Positions 44,446 to 54,690 are shown, counted from the stretch's first letter. The stretch: DNA of 64,000 nt from Pedobacter foliorum (GCF_013266735.1 NZ_JABSNU010000012.1:104418-168417), one strand, 5' to 3'. A program made the numbers and translations. Notes: generated from the letters alone by a model not told the origin.

Positions 44446-47178
44446 ATGAGAACCATTAAATTCTGGTACAGCATTTTTCTGATTCTTCTCGCATTTACAA
44501 CATCGGTTGTTGCACAGATTCAGTCAAGCATTCCTCAACACATTGTTAAAACCTTAGATTCTTTAAAAAAAGCAGATAACCTTACAGATTGGTTATATAC
44601 AAGAATAGATTACAGTGTAATTAACCGCAGACAAAGTTTGCCTTTTCTAATGAGCACACAAAAGGCTGCATGGCGCAAGGCTCTCTCAGTTTCTGAGCGC
44701 GAAACATGGCTAGTACTTTTAAGCAACCAAGGCTACAACCAATTATTTTCAGGTAATATCCTCGAATCTATTAACTGCTATGAACAGGCGTATAATTACT
44801 GCGTAGACAACAAACTAAATATTGAAAGTATTACAGACTATGTACTAAAACCCTGGGCAAATAACTATACCCGTTTAGGTGATTACGAGAAAGCCATATT
44901 TCTTCAACAAAAACTGCTTGACATCGCGTTAAAGCAGAATGACAATGAGCTAATCGCTTCAGCCTACAACAATATGGCTATTTCTTATCGCTCATTAGGA
45001 GATTTCAAAAAGGCCAAGGAATGTATTGAATCTGGCATTAAAAAAATCACTCCAACATCAACCTTAAATATCCTGCTAGACAATACTCTGGCCGATATCT
45101 ATAAGGATAAAAATGATATCGTAAATGCCGAAAAAGTGATAAACAGGAACATCATCAGGCAAAAAAAACTTAAACAGGATACTCAAACAGCATACTGGCT
45201 ACTAAGCAGTTATAGCTCTGCCGGAGATATTCAACTAGTTAAGCAGAACTTTAATTTAGCTCAAAATTATTATCAGCAAGCCTTAAAGCTGAACGAGAGT
45301 TATTACAAAGGAAACAGGCTTAGAGAGAAAGCATACATCTTCACCCAGTTGGGAACAATTAAACTAAACCAAAAAAATGGAAATGAAGCCTTAAACTACT
45401 TTAATCAAACCTTAAATACCCTTGGATTAATAGGTACAGACAAAAAAATCAGGAAAGAAAGGATTTATGGAGACAATCGTCTGGTAGATGTTTTTTATCA
45501 AAAGGCGATGGCTTATTTGCTCTTAGGAAATGAAACTGAAGCATTAGGCAACATTAGGTTATCCTTAGTTGCTGCCGACAAAATTCGCTTTGAACTGGCT
45601 GATGTAAAAACAAAACAACGTTTTCAGGGAGAAATGAAACAAAAAGCAGAGAAAGCCGTGGCCATAGCTTTCAACTTGTTGGGGAAAACGCAGGAACATC
45701 GCTATGCTGAAATAATTGCTGATATTTTTGAGCAGACCAAAGCCCGCACATTACTGGATGACATCAGAAGAAATCAACAACAACTAACGATTCAAAATAA
45801 GGATTCGCTATTTGCTTACAAACAAACACTGGAGCGGGCAATTACATTTAATGATAAGGAACTGTTGCAGGATCCGAAAGATATTAAATCAACCGGTAAG
45901 AATAATGCAGAGCTTAAGTTTAAACTTGAATATGTAGAGAAGCAATTGAGAGAACGTTATCCTGCATTAAATATAGCTACTGATACTAAAGACTACACTT
46001 CGTTGAAACTTTTGAAGCAGTTGCCTTCGAGTACACATTTCATTGAGTACTTCTGTGGTATGGATCATATTTATGCATTGGAGATAAAACATAGCCGGGT
46101 TAAGCATGTAAAAAGAATACCCAATGCGGATGGTATTAAGAAATTGATAACTGACTTTACTAATACCTATTATCACAATGGCCCCGCAGCAATGATTAAT
46201 CGTCCTAAAGATTTTTTTAATACCTCCAATTCAATTTATACTACCCTATTGGGAGGATTTGATTTAAAGAAGAATGAAAAGATTATTCTGATCCCCGACG
46301 AGTTTTTGGGTTATCTATCTTTTGATGGCCTGATTACTGATGATAAATATAGTCCTTCGATTTCTGCGTGGCCTTACCTTATTAAAAAAACTACCATTTC
46401 CTACGCCTTTTCAATTCAGACCTGGTTAAACCAATCGCAGAAGAAAACTCAGGAAAACAAAACCTTTTCTGGCTTATTTATTACCCATCAAAACAATGAT
46501 AAGCAAAATATACCTGCCGTTGCCAAAGAGGCCGAAGCTATAGAAAAGATTGTTGCCGGTAGTTTTTTGATAGATGAGGATGCCAGTGTAAAAAACTTCT
46601 TTAAAGCATTTGATGAATCAGCTGTACTCCATATCAGTACCCACTCTTACCTCTCAGGAGCTCAACAAGAACCCACACTTGCGTTAAACGATGATCAGGT
46701 ATTTCTATTTGAGTTATCGGCAAGAAAATATGCACCTGCCCTTGTGGTGCTTAGTGCCTGCCGAACCGCCGATGGCATGATGGCCGCCGGAGAAGGAATT
46801 ATTAGCCTAAACAGAGGTTTTACAGCCATAGGCACACAAGGCACCATTGCCGGGTTGTGGAATGTTAATGATGATGCTGCCGCTAAGATTACAGCAAACA
46901 GCTATCAAAGTATAATCAAAGGAGAAGAGGTAGGCACAGCACTACATCTTTCCAAATTAAACTGGTTATCTGGCAAACGCAATACAGAACAGGAATACCT
47001 GCCTTATTATTGGGATGCCCTGATTTACATGGGTTACGACCAAAAGATAGCACTACAGCCTGCAGGTTTATCCTGGACTCACTACACAATAATAGGTGCA
47101 ATTATAATAGCACTCCTTGCTTTTACTTTGCTTGTTTTAAAACCAATGCCCCTAAAGGTGGGATATTTAAAGAAATAG
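44446..47178 (+). CDS. secreted TPR-CHAT caspase-like protease with C-terminal membrane anchor
   Basis: 910 residues. Signal peptide (about 1-24, ending VVAQ), TPR array (about 90-400: GDYEKAIFLQQKLLDIALKQ, YNNMAISYRSLGDFKKAKE, NYYQQALKLNE), helical linker, then a CHAT domain (about 560-860) with catalytic dyad H733 in HISTHS and C772 in SACRT, followed by GEGIISLNRGF and GLWNVNDDAAA. One membrane helix (about 878-897) and a short basic tail come last. With the signal peptide this places the protease in the periplasm, anchored in the inner membrane. The last 56 bp overlap the 3' end of glgB on the other strand. Substrate unknown. Confidence 0.85.
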   Translation: MRTIKFWYSIFLILLAFTTSVVAQIQSSIPQHIVKTLDSLKKADNLTDWLYTRIDYSVINRRQSLPFLMSTQKAAWRKALSVSERETWLVLLSNQGYNQLFSGNILESINCYEQAYNYCVDNKLNIESITDYVLKPWANNYTRLGDYEKAIFLQQKLLDIALKQNDNELIASAYNNMAISYRSLGDFKKAKECIESGIKKITPTSTLNILLDNTLADIYKDKNDIVNAEKVINRNIIRQKKLKQDTQTAYWLLSSYSSAGDIQLVKQNFNLAQNYYQQALKLNESYYKGNRLREKAYIFTQLGTIKLNQKNGNEALNYFNQTLNTLGLIGTDKKIRKERIYGDNRLVDVFYQKAMAYLLLGNETEALGNIRLSLVAADKIRFELADVKTKQRFQGEMKQKAEKAVAIAFNLLGKTQEHRYAEIIADIFEQTKARTLLDDIRRNQQQLTIQNKDSLFAYKQTLERAITFNDKELLQDPKDIKSTGKNNAELKFKLEYVEKQLRERYPALNIATDTKDYTSLKLLKQLPSSTHFIEYFCGMDHIYALEIKHSRVKHVKRIPNADGIKKLITDFTNTYYHNGPAAMINRPKDFFNTSNSIYTTLLGGFDLKKNEKIILIPDEFLGYLSFDGLITDDKYSPSISAWPYLIKKTTISYAFSIQTWLNQSQKKTQENKTFSGLFITHQNNDKQNIPAVAKEAEAIEKIVAGSFLIDEDASVKNFFKAFDESAVLHISTHSYLSGAQQEPTLALNDDQVFLFELSARKYAPALVVLSACRTADGMMAAGEGIISLNRGFTAIGTQGTIAGLWNVNDDAAAKITANSYQSIIKGEEVGTALHLSKLNWLSGKRNTEQEYLPYYWDALIYMGYDQKIALQPAGLSWTHYTIIGAIIIALLAFTLLVLKPMPLKVGYLKK

Positions 47179-49030
47179 AATATTCTCGGCCATGGCAAGT
47201 CTCATTTAGTGGTAGTAATACTTCTGTATTTAACTTCCCACTTCCAAAAAACTCTTTGGCATCCGTACTAAATATTTCCTTCCATTTTGCTTTAAATGGC
47301 AAACCAACAAGATAGTTTTCGCGATAAACTGGAGTAAGATTCAGGATTACGATAAGTGTATCTTTAGCTTTCGTTCCTTTTCTAATGTAAATGTAAACGG
47401 AGTGTTGCGCATCATCGGCATTGATCCATTCAAATCCTTCATGCGAAAAACTGTGTTCATACAACGCAGGTTCAGATTTGTACAGGTTATTAATGGCCCT
47501 TACCGTTTTTTGCATCCCTAAATGAGGAGGATGTTGTAATAAATGCCAGTCTAATGAGTTTTTAAAGTCCCACTCGTGGGTTTGAGCAAACTCATTTCCC
47601 ATAAAAAGCAACTTAGTGCCTGGCTGAGTAAACATGTACGCATAAAGCACCCGCAGGTTGGCAAATTTTTGCCACTCATCGCCGGGCATTTTATAGATCA
47701 TCGAAGACTTTCCATGTACCACCTCATCATGAGAAAAAGGCAGCATAAAGTTCTCGCTAAAGGCATAAGTTATGCTAAAAGTTAGTTGATGATGGTGAAA
47801 TTGCCTGTTGATTGGATCGTTTTTGAAGTACTTTAAAGTGTCGTTCATCCACCCCATCATCCATTTCATTCCAAAACCTAATCCGCCGGCAAACACTGGA
47901 TGTGTTACACCCGGATAAGTACTGCTTTCTTCGGCGATGGTCTGTACACCTTCAAAAGCACCGTAAACGGCTTCGTTAAGGTCTTTTAAAAATAAGGTTG
48001 CACCGAGGTTCTCACTACCACCAAATTCATTGGTAGCTGCTTCTTCGGCCTTTCTCGAGAAATCAAAATAAAGCATAGAAGCCACGGCATCTACACGCAA
48101 ACCGTCTGCATGGAATTTATCAAGCCAGTACATCGCATTACTGATCAGGAAAGACCTAACTTCATTTCGATCATAATTGAAGATATAGGATTTCCAATCA
48201 GGATGAAAGCCTTTTCGCATATCTGCATGCTCATACAAATGAGTGCCATCAAATTTGTAAAGCCCATGTGCATCTCCGGGAAAATGCGAAGGAACCCAAT
48301 CCAAAATAACCCCGATATTGTTTTTATGCAGTTCCTCTATCAGAAACATTAACTCCTGCGGAGTGCCATGTCTGGAGCTTGCGGCAAAGTAGCCAGTAAT
48401 CTGATACCCCCATGACGGGTAATATGGGTATTCCATAATTGGCATCAGCTCAACATGAGTAAAGCCCATATCCAATACATAAGGCACCAGGCTTGCTGCT
48501 ATTTCTTTATAGGTTAACACCCTTTTTGGTTCCGATGGATCGCGTTGCCAAGAGCCTAAGTGCACTTCATAAACCGACATGGGTTTGTTTAATGCATTTG
48601 CTTTAGGACGCTTATTGAGCCATGTTTTATCCTTCCAACTGTAATCTGTATCCCAAACAATTGAGGCAGTTCTTGGAGGATGTTCCCACTTTGTAGCAAA
48701 AGGATCACCTTTTTCTATATTGCTACCATCAAAGCCGACAATGGCATATTTATAGACTTCGCCCTTACCGATGTTTGGAATAAATCCTTCCCAGATACCT
48801 GAAGAATCCAGTCGTCTGTTAAGCGGGTGCGATGTTTTATTCCATTTATTAAAATTACCGGTTACATTTACTGCCTGGGCATTAGGTGCCCAGACAGCAA
48901 AGTAAGTTCCATCTGTTTTGTTGTGCTGTATAAGGTGTGCACCAAATTTCTCATACAACCGAAAATGCTTGCCTGAAATAAATAATGAGATATCAAAATC
49001 GCTAAATAAACTGTAGGCAAGCACTTCCAT
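47123..49030 (-). CDS. glgB: 1,4-alpha-glucan branching enzyme, GH13
   Basis: Introduces alpha-1,6 branches into glycogen. 635 residues: N-terminal CBM48 (about 30-115, YFAVWAPNAQAVNVTGNFNKW), GH13 barrel with nucleophile D314 in DGLRVDAVA, acid/base E367 in IAEESS and the third Asp in PFSHDEVVHGK, C-terminal beta domain. Normal length. The ATG overlaps the stop of the alpha-glucosidase by one base (TAATG), so the two are translationally coupled. Its 3' end overlaps the CHAT gene. Confidence 0.96.
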   Translation of the reverse strand: MEVLAYSLFSDFDISLFISGKHFRLYEKFGAHLIQHNKTDGTYFAVWAPNAQAVNVTGNFNKWNKTSHPLNRRLDSSGIWEGFIPNIGKGEVYKYAIVGFDGSNIEKGDPFATKWEHPPRTASIVWDTDYSWKDKTWLNKRPKANALNKPMSVYEVHLGSWQRDPSEPKRVLTYKEIAASLVPYVLDMGFTHVELMPIMEYPYYPSWGYQITGYFAASSRHGTPQELMFLIEELHKNNIGVILDWVPSHFPGDAHGLYKFDGTHLYEHADMRKGFHPDWKSYIFNYDRNEVRSFLISNAMYWLDKFHADGLRVDAVASMLYFDFSRKAEEAATNEFGGSENLGATLFLKDLNEAVYGAFEGVQTIAEESSTYPGVTHPVFAGGLGFGMKWMMGWMNDTLKYFKNDPINRQFHHHQLTFSITYAFSENFMLPFSHDEVVHGKSSMIYKMPGDEWQKFANLRVLYAYMFTQPGTKLLFMGNEFAQTHEWDFKNSLDWHLLQHPPHLGMQKTVRAINNLYKSEPALYEHSFSHEGFEWINADDAQHSVYIYIRKGTKAKDTLIVILNLTPVYRENYLVGLPFKAKWKEIFSTDAKEFFGSGKLNTEVLLPLNETCHGREYSISLNIPPLGALVLKQAK

Positions 49031-51486
49031 TAATTATAGATTTTTATTGTGGTGAAATTCTTATTTGATTTAAAACGTAAGCAGTTATGCTCATCTAAGG
49101 TATAATCAGTAATGTCTTTATCATCAACTGTAATCTTATTTACATTGAATGGTAAGCCGACTACATTGTAATTGTACAATTCGTAATTAGGTGTATACAA
49201 ACCGGTTCTCGACTGTTCAATTGTTAAAGCATATTGAGTTCCTTTAACACTGAATTTTTTCTCAGAATAGATGTCTTGCTCGTAAGCAAAGGTATCTCCA
49301 TGATCTTCAAAAAGGAATGAATTTACTTCATAATCAGCAAAGTAAACATTAAGCAATACTTCATCTATGTCTTTTTCGCCAACATACTGCATTACAGGAT
49401 ATTCCGGAATTACCGAACCCGCTCTTACGAACAGCGGCATATGATCTAAAGGTGTTGCAATACTGTGCTCACTCTCTCCAGTTAATACCTCATGCGTCCA
49501 GAAGTTGTACCATTTACCTTTTGGCAAATAAACCATGCGAGAAGCTGCTCCTTGCTCTAAAACAGGACAAACCAATATTTTATCACCAAAAGTAAACTCA
49601 TCCTGACGGTATCCGTTGCTGATATTTTCTTGCTCCAACATCACCAATGGTCTTAAAATTGGGAAGCCATAACGGTGATGCTCCCAGAACACAGAATACA
49701 GATAAGGCAATAACCTGTATCTTAATTCAATATAAGTTCTATTGATACTGGTATATGGTTCTCCGAAACTCCATGGCTCTCGTTCAGCAGTATCTCCTGC
49801 AGAGTGTGCACGCATGAATGGCGAAAATGTACCCAATTGGATCCATCTTGTGAACAATTCCGGATCTGGCTCTCCGCTGAAACCTCCTATATCTGTTCCG
49901 CAGAAGGGAACACCCGAAACTGACATACGCTGACACTGGATGTTACCGATTTTTAAATGCTCCCAGGTAGCTACATTATCACCTGTCCACACACAACCAT
50001 AACGCTGCATACCTGAATAACCCGCACGGGTAATGGTAAACGGACGCTTGTTGCGCATTAGTTTTTTCAGACCGTCGTAGGTTGAACGTACCATCTGCAT
50101 ACCATACACATTATGGGCTTTACGGTGCGAACCTCTATAACCATCATAGTTATGTCTTACGTCGTTAGGAAAAGTTCCTGAACCAAATACTGCAGGTTCG
50201 TTCATATCATTCCACACTCCGGCAACGCCTATATCTACCAGTTCTTTGTACAAATTACCCCACCACTCTCTTACAGTTGGATTGGTGAAATCAGGGAACT
50301 GACATCTGCCGGGCCAAACATGACCTTCCATAAAGTAGTCATCGCTTCGGCGACAGAAATAATTGTTTTCTTTACCTTCTTTAAATACCCAGTAGTTATC
50401 GTCTACTTTAATCCCCGGGTCAATCATTACAACGGTTTTGAAACCATCGTTGGCCAATTCCTTGATCATTCTTTTCGGATCAGGAAAATGGCTTTTGTTC
50501 CAGGTAAAGCAACGGTATCCATCCATATAATCTATATCCAGATATATGGCATCACAAGGGATATTACGTGATCTAAAGCCATCTGCAATTTCTTTAACCT
50601 TCTTTTCAGGATAATAACTCCACCTACACTGGTGATAACCTAAGGCCCATTTTGGAGGCATTGGGTGAGTTCCGGTTAATGTTTGGTATCTTTTTACCAC
50701 ATCCATCATATGTGGACCGTGGATGTAATAATATTGCAATTCACCACCATCAGCCCAAAAGCTGGTTTTAGAGTTGTCTTCTCTACCGAAATCGAAATAA
50801 GAACGGAAGGTATTGTCGAAGAAAATGCCATAGGCTGCCTGCTGATTTACACCAACATAAAATGGAATGGTACGATACAATGGATCCTGATCCCACCCAA
50901 ACGAATAAGCATCGGTATTCCAGTTTTGGAAATGACGACCTCTCAGGTTCATATTTCCTGATTTATCTCCAAGACCAAAGAAGTTCTCTTCTGTGCCACA
51001 TTTTTTTGTAGCATACACATAGTAACCACCAAACTCTATGTTTTCTTCCCAATGCATTGGTGTCGCATCTTCACTCATCACCATCTGATTCAGATTATCG
51101 GTAAATGAGATGTGGAAATCATCCTTTCTTACTTTACAAGTAACGGTATTTGTTGATATGCTATAGTAGTCCGCTAGCTCTTCTAATTTAAAAGTAGTAA
51201 CCTTTTGGTCTACCACTGGAACAGCATAGGAGAAATCATCCAGAAAAACACCGTGTGGTGCTAATCTCACTCTGATAATCTCATCACTTACTACTCTAAT
51301 TTCAACCTTTGCATCACCATCGGCAAAGAAAAATTTATTCCCAACAGTAGTAACACTTTGCACTGGACTAAGGTATTTTTTAACTATTGGTTTTATATCT
51401 GTAACCGGATTGTTTAAATGCTGAACTGGCTCTTCTACAATTTCCTTAGTGATTATATTATTTATTAATTCTTTATTTTCTTCCAT
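49030..51486 (-). CDS. alpha-glucosidase, GH31
   Basis: Releases glucose from alpha-glucans or oligosaccharides. 818 residues, no signal peptide, so probably cytoplasmic and acting on maltodextrin or glycogen products beside glgB. N-terminal GH31 beta domain (about 45-270), barrel from about 280 (PPKWALGYHQCRWSYYPE), nucleophile D427 in WNDMNEP, acid/base region FCGTDIGGF, C-terminal beta domains with SVIPEYPVMQYV. First gene of the alpha-glucosidase-glgB pair. Other GH31 specificities (for example alpha-xylosidase) are less likely with glgB next to it. Confidence 0.93.
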   Translation of the reverse strand: MEENKELINNIITKEIVEEPVQHLNNPVTDIKPIVKKYLSPVQSVTTVGNKFFFADGDAKVEIRVVSDEIIRVRLAPHGVFLDDFSYAVPVVDQKVTTFKLEELADYYSISTNTVTCKVRKDDFHISFTDNLNQMVMSEDATPMHWEENIEFGGYYVYATKKCGTEENFFGLGDKSGNMNLRGRHFQNWNTDAYSFGWDQDPLYRTIPFYVGVNQQAAYGIFFDNTFRSYFDFGREDNSKTSFWADGGELQYYYIHGPHMMDVVKRYQTLTGTHPMPPKWALGYHQCRWSYYPEKKVKEIADGFRSRNIPCDAIYLDIDYMDGYRCFTWNKSHFPDPKRMIKELANDGFKTVVMIDPGIKVDDNYWVFKEGKENNYFCRRSDDYFMEGHVWPGRCQFPDFTNPTVREWWGNLYKELVDIGVAGVWNDMNEPAVFGSGTFPNDVRHNYDGYRGSHRKAHNVYGMQMVRSTYDGLKKLMRNKRPFTITRAGYSGMQRYGCVWTGDNVATWEHLKIGNIQCQRMSVSGVPFCGTDIGGFSGEPDPELFTRWIQLGTFSPFMRAHSAGDTAEREPWSFGEPYTSINRTYIELRYRLLPYLYSVFWEHHRYGFPILRPLVMLEQENISNGYRQDEFTFGDKILVCPVLEQGAASRMVYLPKGKWYNFWTHEVLTGESEHSIATPLDHMPLFVRAGSVIPEYPVMQYVGEKDIDEVLLNVYFADYEVNSFLFEDHGDTFAYEQDIYSEKKFSVKGTQYALTIEQSRTGLYTPNYELYNYNVVGLPFNVNKITVDDKDITDYTLDEHNCLRFKSNKNFTTIKIYN

Positions 51487-51611
51487 GAAAAAACGCTTTA
51501 GTAAAAATTTGCCCCCCTTTTGATCATGTTATAGATCATGTATTTTGTACAACTAAAGTGTTAAAATTTCCATTAAAACCAAAGGATTATTATCAGATAA
51601 AAATACGGGTA

Positions 51612-51641
51612 TAAAAAAGGCCCTGACATTACTATCAGGGC
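51612..51641 (-). terminator. terminator of the TonB-dependent receptor gene
   Basis: GCCCTGA (51620-51626) / TCAGGGC (51635-51641), 8-base loop; on the minus strand it is followed by TTTTTT. It lies 48 bp after the receptor stop at 51689. Confidence 0.82.
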
Positions 51642-51688
51642 ACTTTTATAAAACTAATTAATTGATGTAGAGCTTAGTTAATTTGATT

Positions 51689-54589
51689 TTATGGGTTAAA
51701 TGTGAATCCTATGTAGTAAAGTGCACCTACAGCAGGGTTACCATATGAAGTAAAGTAGTATTTATTTAAAATATTCGATCCCCCAAGTTTAAGCATTGAT
51801 TTTACTGAAGGTATTTTTAAATTAACCTGCGCATCAATTGTGCTGAATGAAGGAACGTTTCCTGCAGCAAAAGATGAGTTCCAGTAAAATTTATCCTGCC
51901 AGCGGTAATTAACATTAAAACCAAAGTTTTTAATGATCTCCTTATTACCAAGACCTAAATTATAACGAACCTCAGGAGTGTTAAAGTCATTGATATAATC
52001 TGCAGGAAGATCACCTAATTTGTTGTAAGATACGTTACCACTCAAGTTGTAACCCCCTATTAAATAATCTAAACCTAAAGCACCACCATAAGAGGTTACT
52101 TTACCTGTTGCATTTACAGGCGCACCAAATTTAGAGAATGTATTGTCCTTATTTTGTTGATATACTTCAACGGCTGTAATGAAATCCTTATAGCTATTGT
52201 AATAAGCATAGGCATCCACCAGGAATCTTGATCCTAACAAACCTTTGTACCCAACCTCATACGCTTGAACACTCTCAGGACGAACTCCTCTTGGGTCGAA
52301 ATTATATTTCTGTAATAATGCAGGGTTCGGAGCACCGGCAGCTACGGAGCCAAGAAATGCACGATAACTCACATCTGTATAAGGGACATTAGTTGTAAGC
52401 AAGTTATATTTATTTAGCATACTTGGTATACCTCCAATAAGCCTTTGTACACCGCCGGCTACTGATAAATCGATATATTGATTTTGGGTTGTTGGATTCC
52501 TATAACCTGTCTGGAATGACACTCTGATATTGTTATCAGGAGCTACGGTATACACACCTGAAACTCTTGGTGTAAAACGTCCATCAAAATTAGAGCTCTT
52601 ATCGTATCTACCCGATACAGCCAGCTTGAACTTATCAGCAAACATTTTTTTTGCTATCTGAGCGAAAGCTCCGTACTCATTGATATCAATTTTATCATTA
52701 AGATCATCAAAAATAGTCCCTCCAGAGCGTAGTTGATATATCCTATACGATCCACCTACTTGTAATTCGACTACATTATCAAGTGCATTTGAGAAGTTAT
52801 ACATACCCTCATAATGATATAGATTAGTTTTATCATTGAATTTCGCACCCTTTCCTGATGAAATGGTGTTATTCATGATGTTTTCTTTTACCGCATCGAA
52901 TTGAGGCGTACCCGGCATCAGTCTGCCTTGATCTGCAACACTACGTGCTGCAGCATGAGCTTGTGCATCAGAGCCCCCTTTAAGAAGCGCAGTGGAATAA
53001 GCCAAAGCATACTGTGCATACCATCCAGAGGTAGGATTTGTTGCTGGACCTTGACTTGGACGATACGCCTCATTAATAAATGACCCAAGGATTGAAGAAA
53101 TATAAGAATCACCAGAACGCTCCTGAGTAGTGTATCCTCTAACAAAAAAATCCTGTCCTTTCAGCTCCAATTTATATTGTCCGATACTGAAATTGCGAAG
53201 AGAATAACGATCTGAACCAGTATATACTGATGTCCCTGTTCCCCAATTGAGTTGCGCTATACCTTCAATAGTTGGTGTAAACCGATAGTGCAAAGAGCCT
53301 GAAGTTTTTAATGATTTAGTATTATAATCTACCAGGTTAACTTCGTTATACCCTGTTCTGGAAACATCTTGATTAGATATAGTATTATTTTTGACTCCCT
53401 TTACAATTCCCAGATAAGGAATAGCTGGGGCAAGCCCTCCAAATGGAGAACCTGGGGCTGTTATGGTGGCTACATACTGATCCAGGTTATAATTCGGGAA
53501 CGCATTTATTAAGGCAGTCATACCTGCAAAACCTGCCGGCGATTGACTCTGAAAACCTGCTTGTAATTGTCTGGAAACAGTTAAAATATTTGCATTAATC
53601 TCATCACCATATACGTTTATACCATCATAATTTGGATCAGATGCTCGGTCTCCCGGCTTAAAAGTACGTGATACACGGTCAAAATTACTATAGTTATCAG
53701 CCTGCCAATCTTTTGCTTGAAGAAATGAGAAAGTACCTTTTATAGCGAACTTGTTGTTCCAAGATTTTGCCAAACGTACATCCAATTGGTTGTACTGTTG
53801 GTTTCCCGTATTATTATCGTTCAAATGATTAATTCCTGATTTATAAGAAAAACTTGCTCCAGGATAATCAAAAGGGCTTTTAGAAGTCATAAGCATAGTA
53901 CCATTGATACCACCAGCACCATATAGTGCAGAAGAGGCTCCAGGCAGTAGCTCCACATTATCAAGATCAAGATCTGATACTCCGATAATATTTCCTACAG
54001 CGAAATTTAATCCGGGTGCTTGATTATCCATCCCATCAACATACTGATTAAAACGATTGTTACCATTAGAGTTAAATCCTCTCGTATTTACAGATTTGAA
54101 AGTTAAACTCTGGGTACTGATCTCAACCCCTTTCATATTGTTTAAAGCATCGTAAAATGATGGTGCAGAAAGTTCTTTTAATACCGCAGGCCCCATCCTT
54201 TCGACAGATACCGGAGATTCCAAAATTCGCTCCGGAGTTCTAGATGCAGAAATAACTACCTCCTGGCCTAAAACTACGGCTGTTTCTATTTCAAAGTCTA
54301 AATTGGCAATATTTCCGGTGATTTCCTTTTCAATTGATGTATAACCCACGTAAGAAATAACGATAATAAATGGACCGGTTTGCTTAACTACAAACGCATA
54401 TTTACCACTCATATTTGTTGCCGTTGCGATTGTAGTTCCTTTGACAGTAATCCCAACACCTGGTATTGGCTCCTTAGTGGCTTTATCAGTAACGGCCCCA
54501 CTAATGGTTACAGTTTGTGCATGCACTACCACAGCGGTAATACATAGCAATAAACACGTAAAGATTGCTTTAGTAAACGTTTTGCTCAT
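51689..54589 (-). CDS. TonB-dependent outer-membrane receptor
   Basis: 966 residues. Signal peptide (about 1-24, ending VVHAQ), CarboxypepD_reg-like domain (about 27-115, ISGAVTDKATKEPIPGVGI), plug (about 115-245: VISASRTPERILESPVSVE, VNTRGFNSNGNNRFNQYVDG, ALYGAGGINGTMLM), then a 22-strand barrel ending FTFNP-type with a C-terminal aromatic. No SusD partner follows, so a transporter for a small ligand such as a siderophore, metal chelate or oligosaccharide. Monocistronic, with a promoter overlapped by a dyad pair. Confidence 0.92.
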   Translation of the reverse strand: MSKTFTKAIFTCLLLCITAVVVHAQTVTISGAVTDKATKEPIPGVGITVKGTTIATATNMSGKYAFVVKQTGPFIIVISYVGYTSIEKEITGNIANLDFEIETAVVLGQEVVISASRTPERILESPVSVERMGPAVLKELSAPSFYDALNNMKGVEISTQSLTFKSVNTRGFNSNGNNRFNQYVDGMDNQAPGLNFAVGNIIGVSDLDLDNVELLPGASSALYGAGGINGTMLMTSKSPFDYPGASFSYKSGINHLNDNNTGNQQYNQLDVRLAKSWNNKFAIKGTFSFLQAKDWQADNYSNFDRVSRTFKPGDRASDPNYDGINVYGDEINANILTVSRQLQAGFQSQSPAGFAGMTALINAFPNYNLDQYVATITAPGSPFGGLAPAIPYLGIVKGVKNNTISNQDVSRTGYNEVNLVDYNTKSLKTSGSLHYRFTPTIEGIAQLNWGTGTSVYTGSDRYSLRNFSIGQYKLELKGQDFFVRGYTTQERSGDSYISSILGSFINEAYRPSQGPATNPTSGWYAQYALAYSTALLKGGSDAQAHAAARSVADQGRLMPGTPQFDAVKENIMNNTISSGKGAKFNDKTNLYHYEGMYNFSNALDNVVELQVGGSYRIYQLRSGGTIFDDLNDKIDINEYGAFAQIAKKMFADKFKLAVSGRYDKSSNFDGRFTPRVSGVYTVAPDNNIRVSFQTGYRNPTTQNQYIDLSVAGGVQRLIGGIPSMLNKYNLLTTNVPYTDVSYRAFLGSVAAGAPNPALLQKYNFDPRGVRPESVQAYEVGYKGLLGSRFLVDAYAYYNSYKDFITAVEVYQQNKDNTFSKFGAPVNATGKVTSYGGALGLDYLIGGYNLSGNVSYNKLGDLPADYINDFNTPEVRYNLGLGNKEIIKNFGFNVNYRWQDKFYWNSSFAAGNVPSFSTIDAQVNLKIPSVKSMLKLGGSNILNKYYFTSYGNPAVGALYYIGFTFNP

Positions 54590-54620
54590 ACAGTTAATTT
54601 ATGTTAGGTTAATTTTATTA

Positions 54621-54651
54621 TAAATATAATACATTAATTTAATTTTCCAAA
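54621..54651 (-). promoter_or_regulatory. promoter of the TonB-dependent receptor gene
   Basis: On the minus strand: TTTG (complement of 54648-54651), exactly 19 bases, TATATTTA (complement of 54621-54628), one mismatch from TAnnTTTG. A dyad of the pair at 54649-54690 overlaps the -33 box. Confidence 0.65.
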
Positions 54652-54690
54652 TCAGATTTCGACTAATATTTCGTTGGTAAAATCTGATTT
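54649..54690. promoter_or_regulatory. pair of AAATC-N-GATTT dyads
   Basis: AAATCAGATTT at 54649-54659 and AAATCTGATTT at 54680-54690, centres 31 bp apart (about three turns). The sites are also exact reverse complements of each other. One covers the -33 box of the receptor promoter; both lie in the divergent region shared with the penicillin-acylase gene. Confidence 0.55.

Noticed and set aside
51689..54589. SusC/SusD-type polysaccharide utilisation locus with GH31 and glgB
   Set aside because: No SusD gene is present, a terminator separates the receptor from the GH31 gene, and the GH31 protein lacks a signal peptide.
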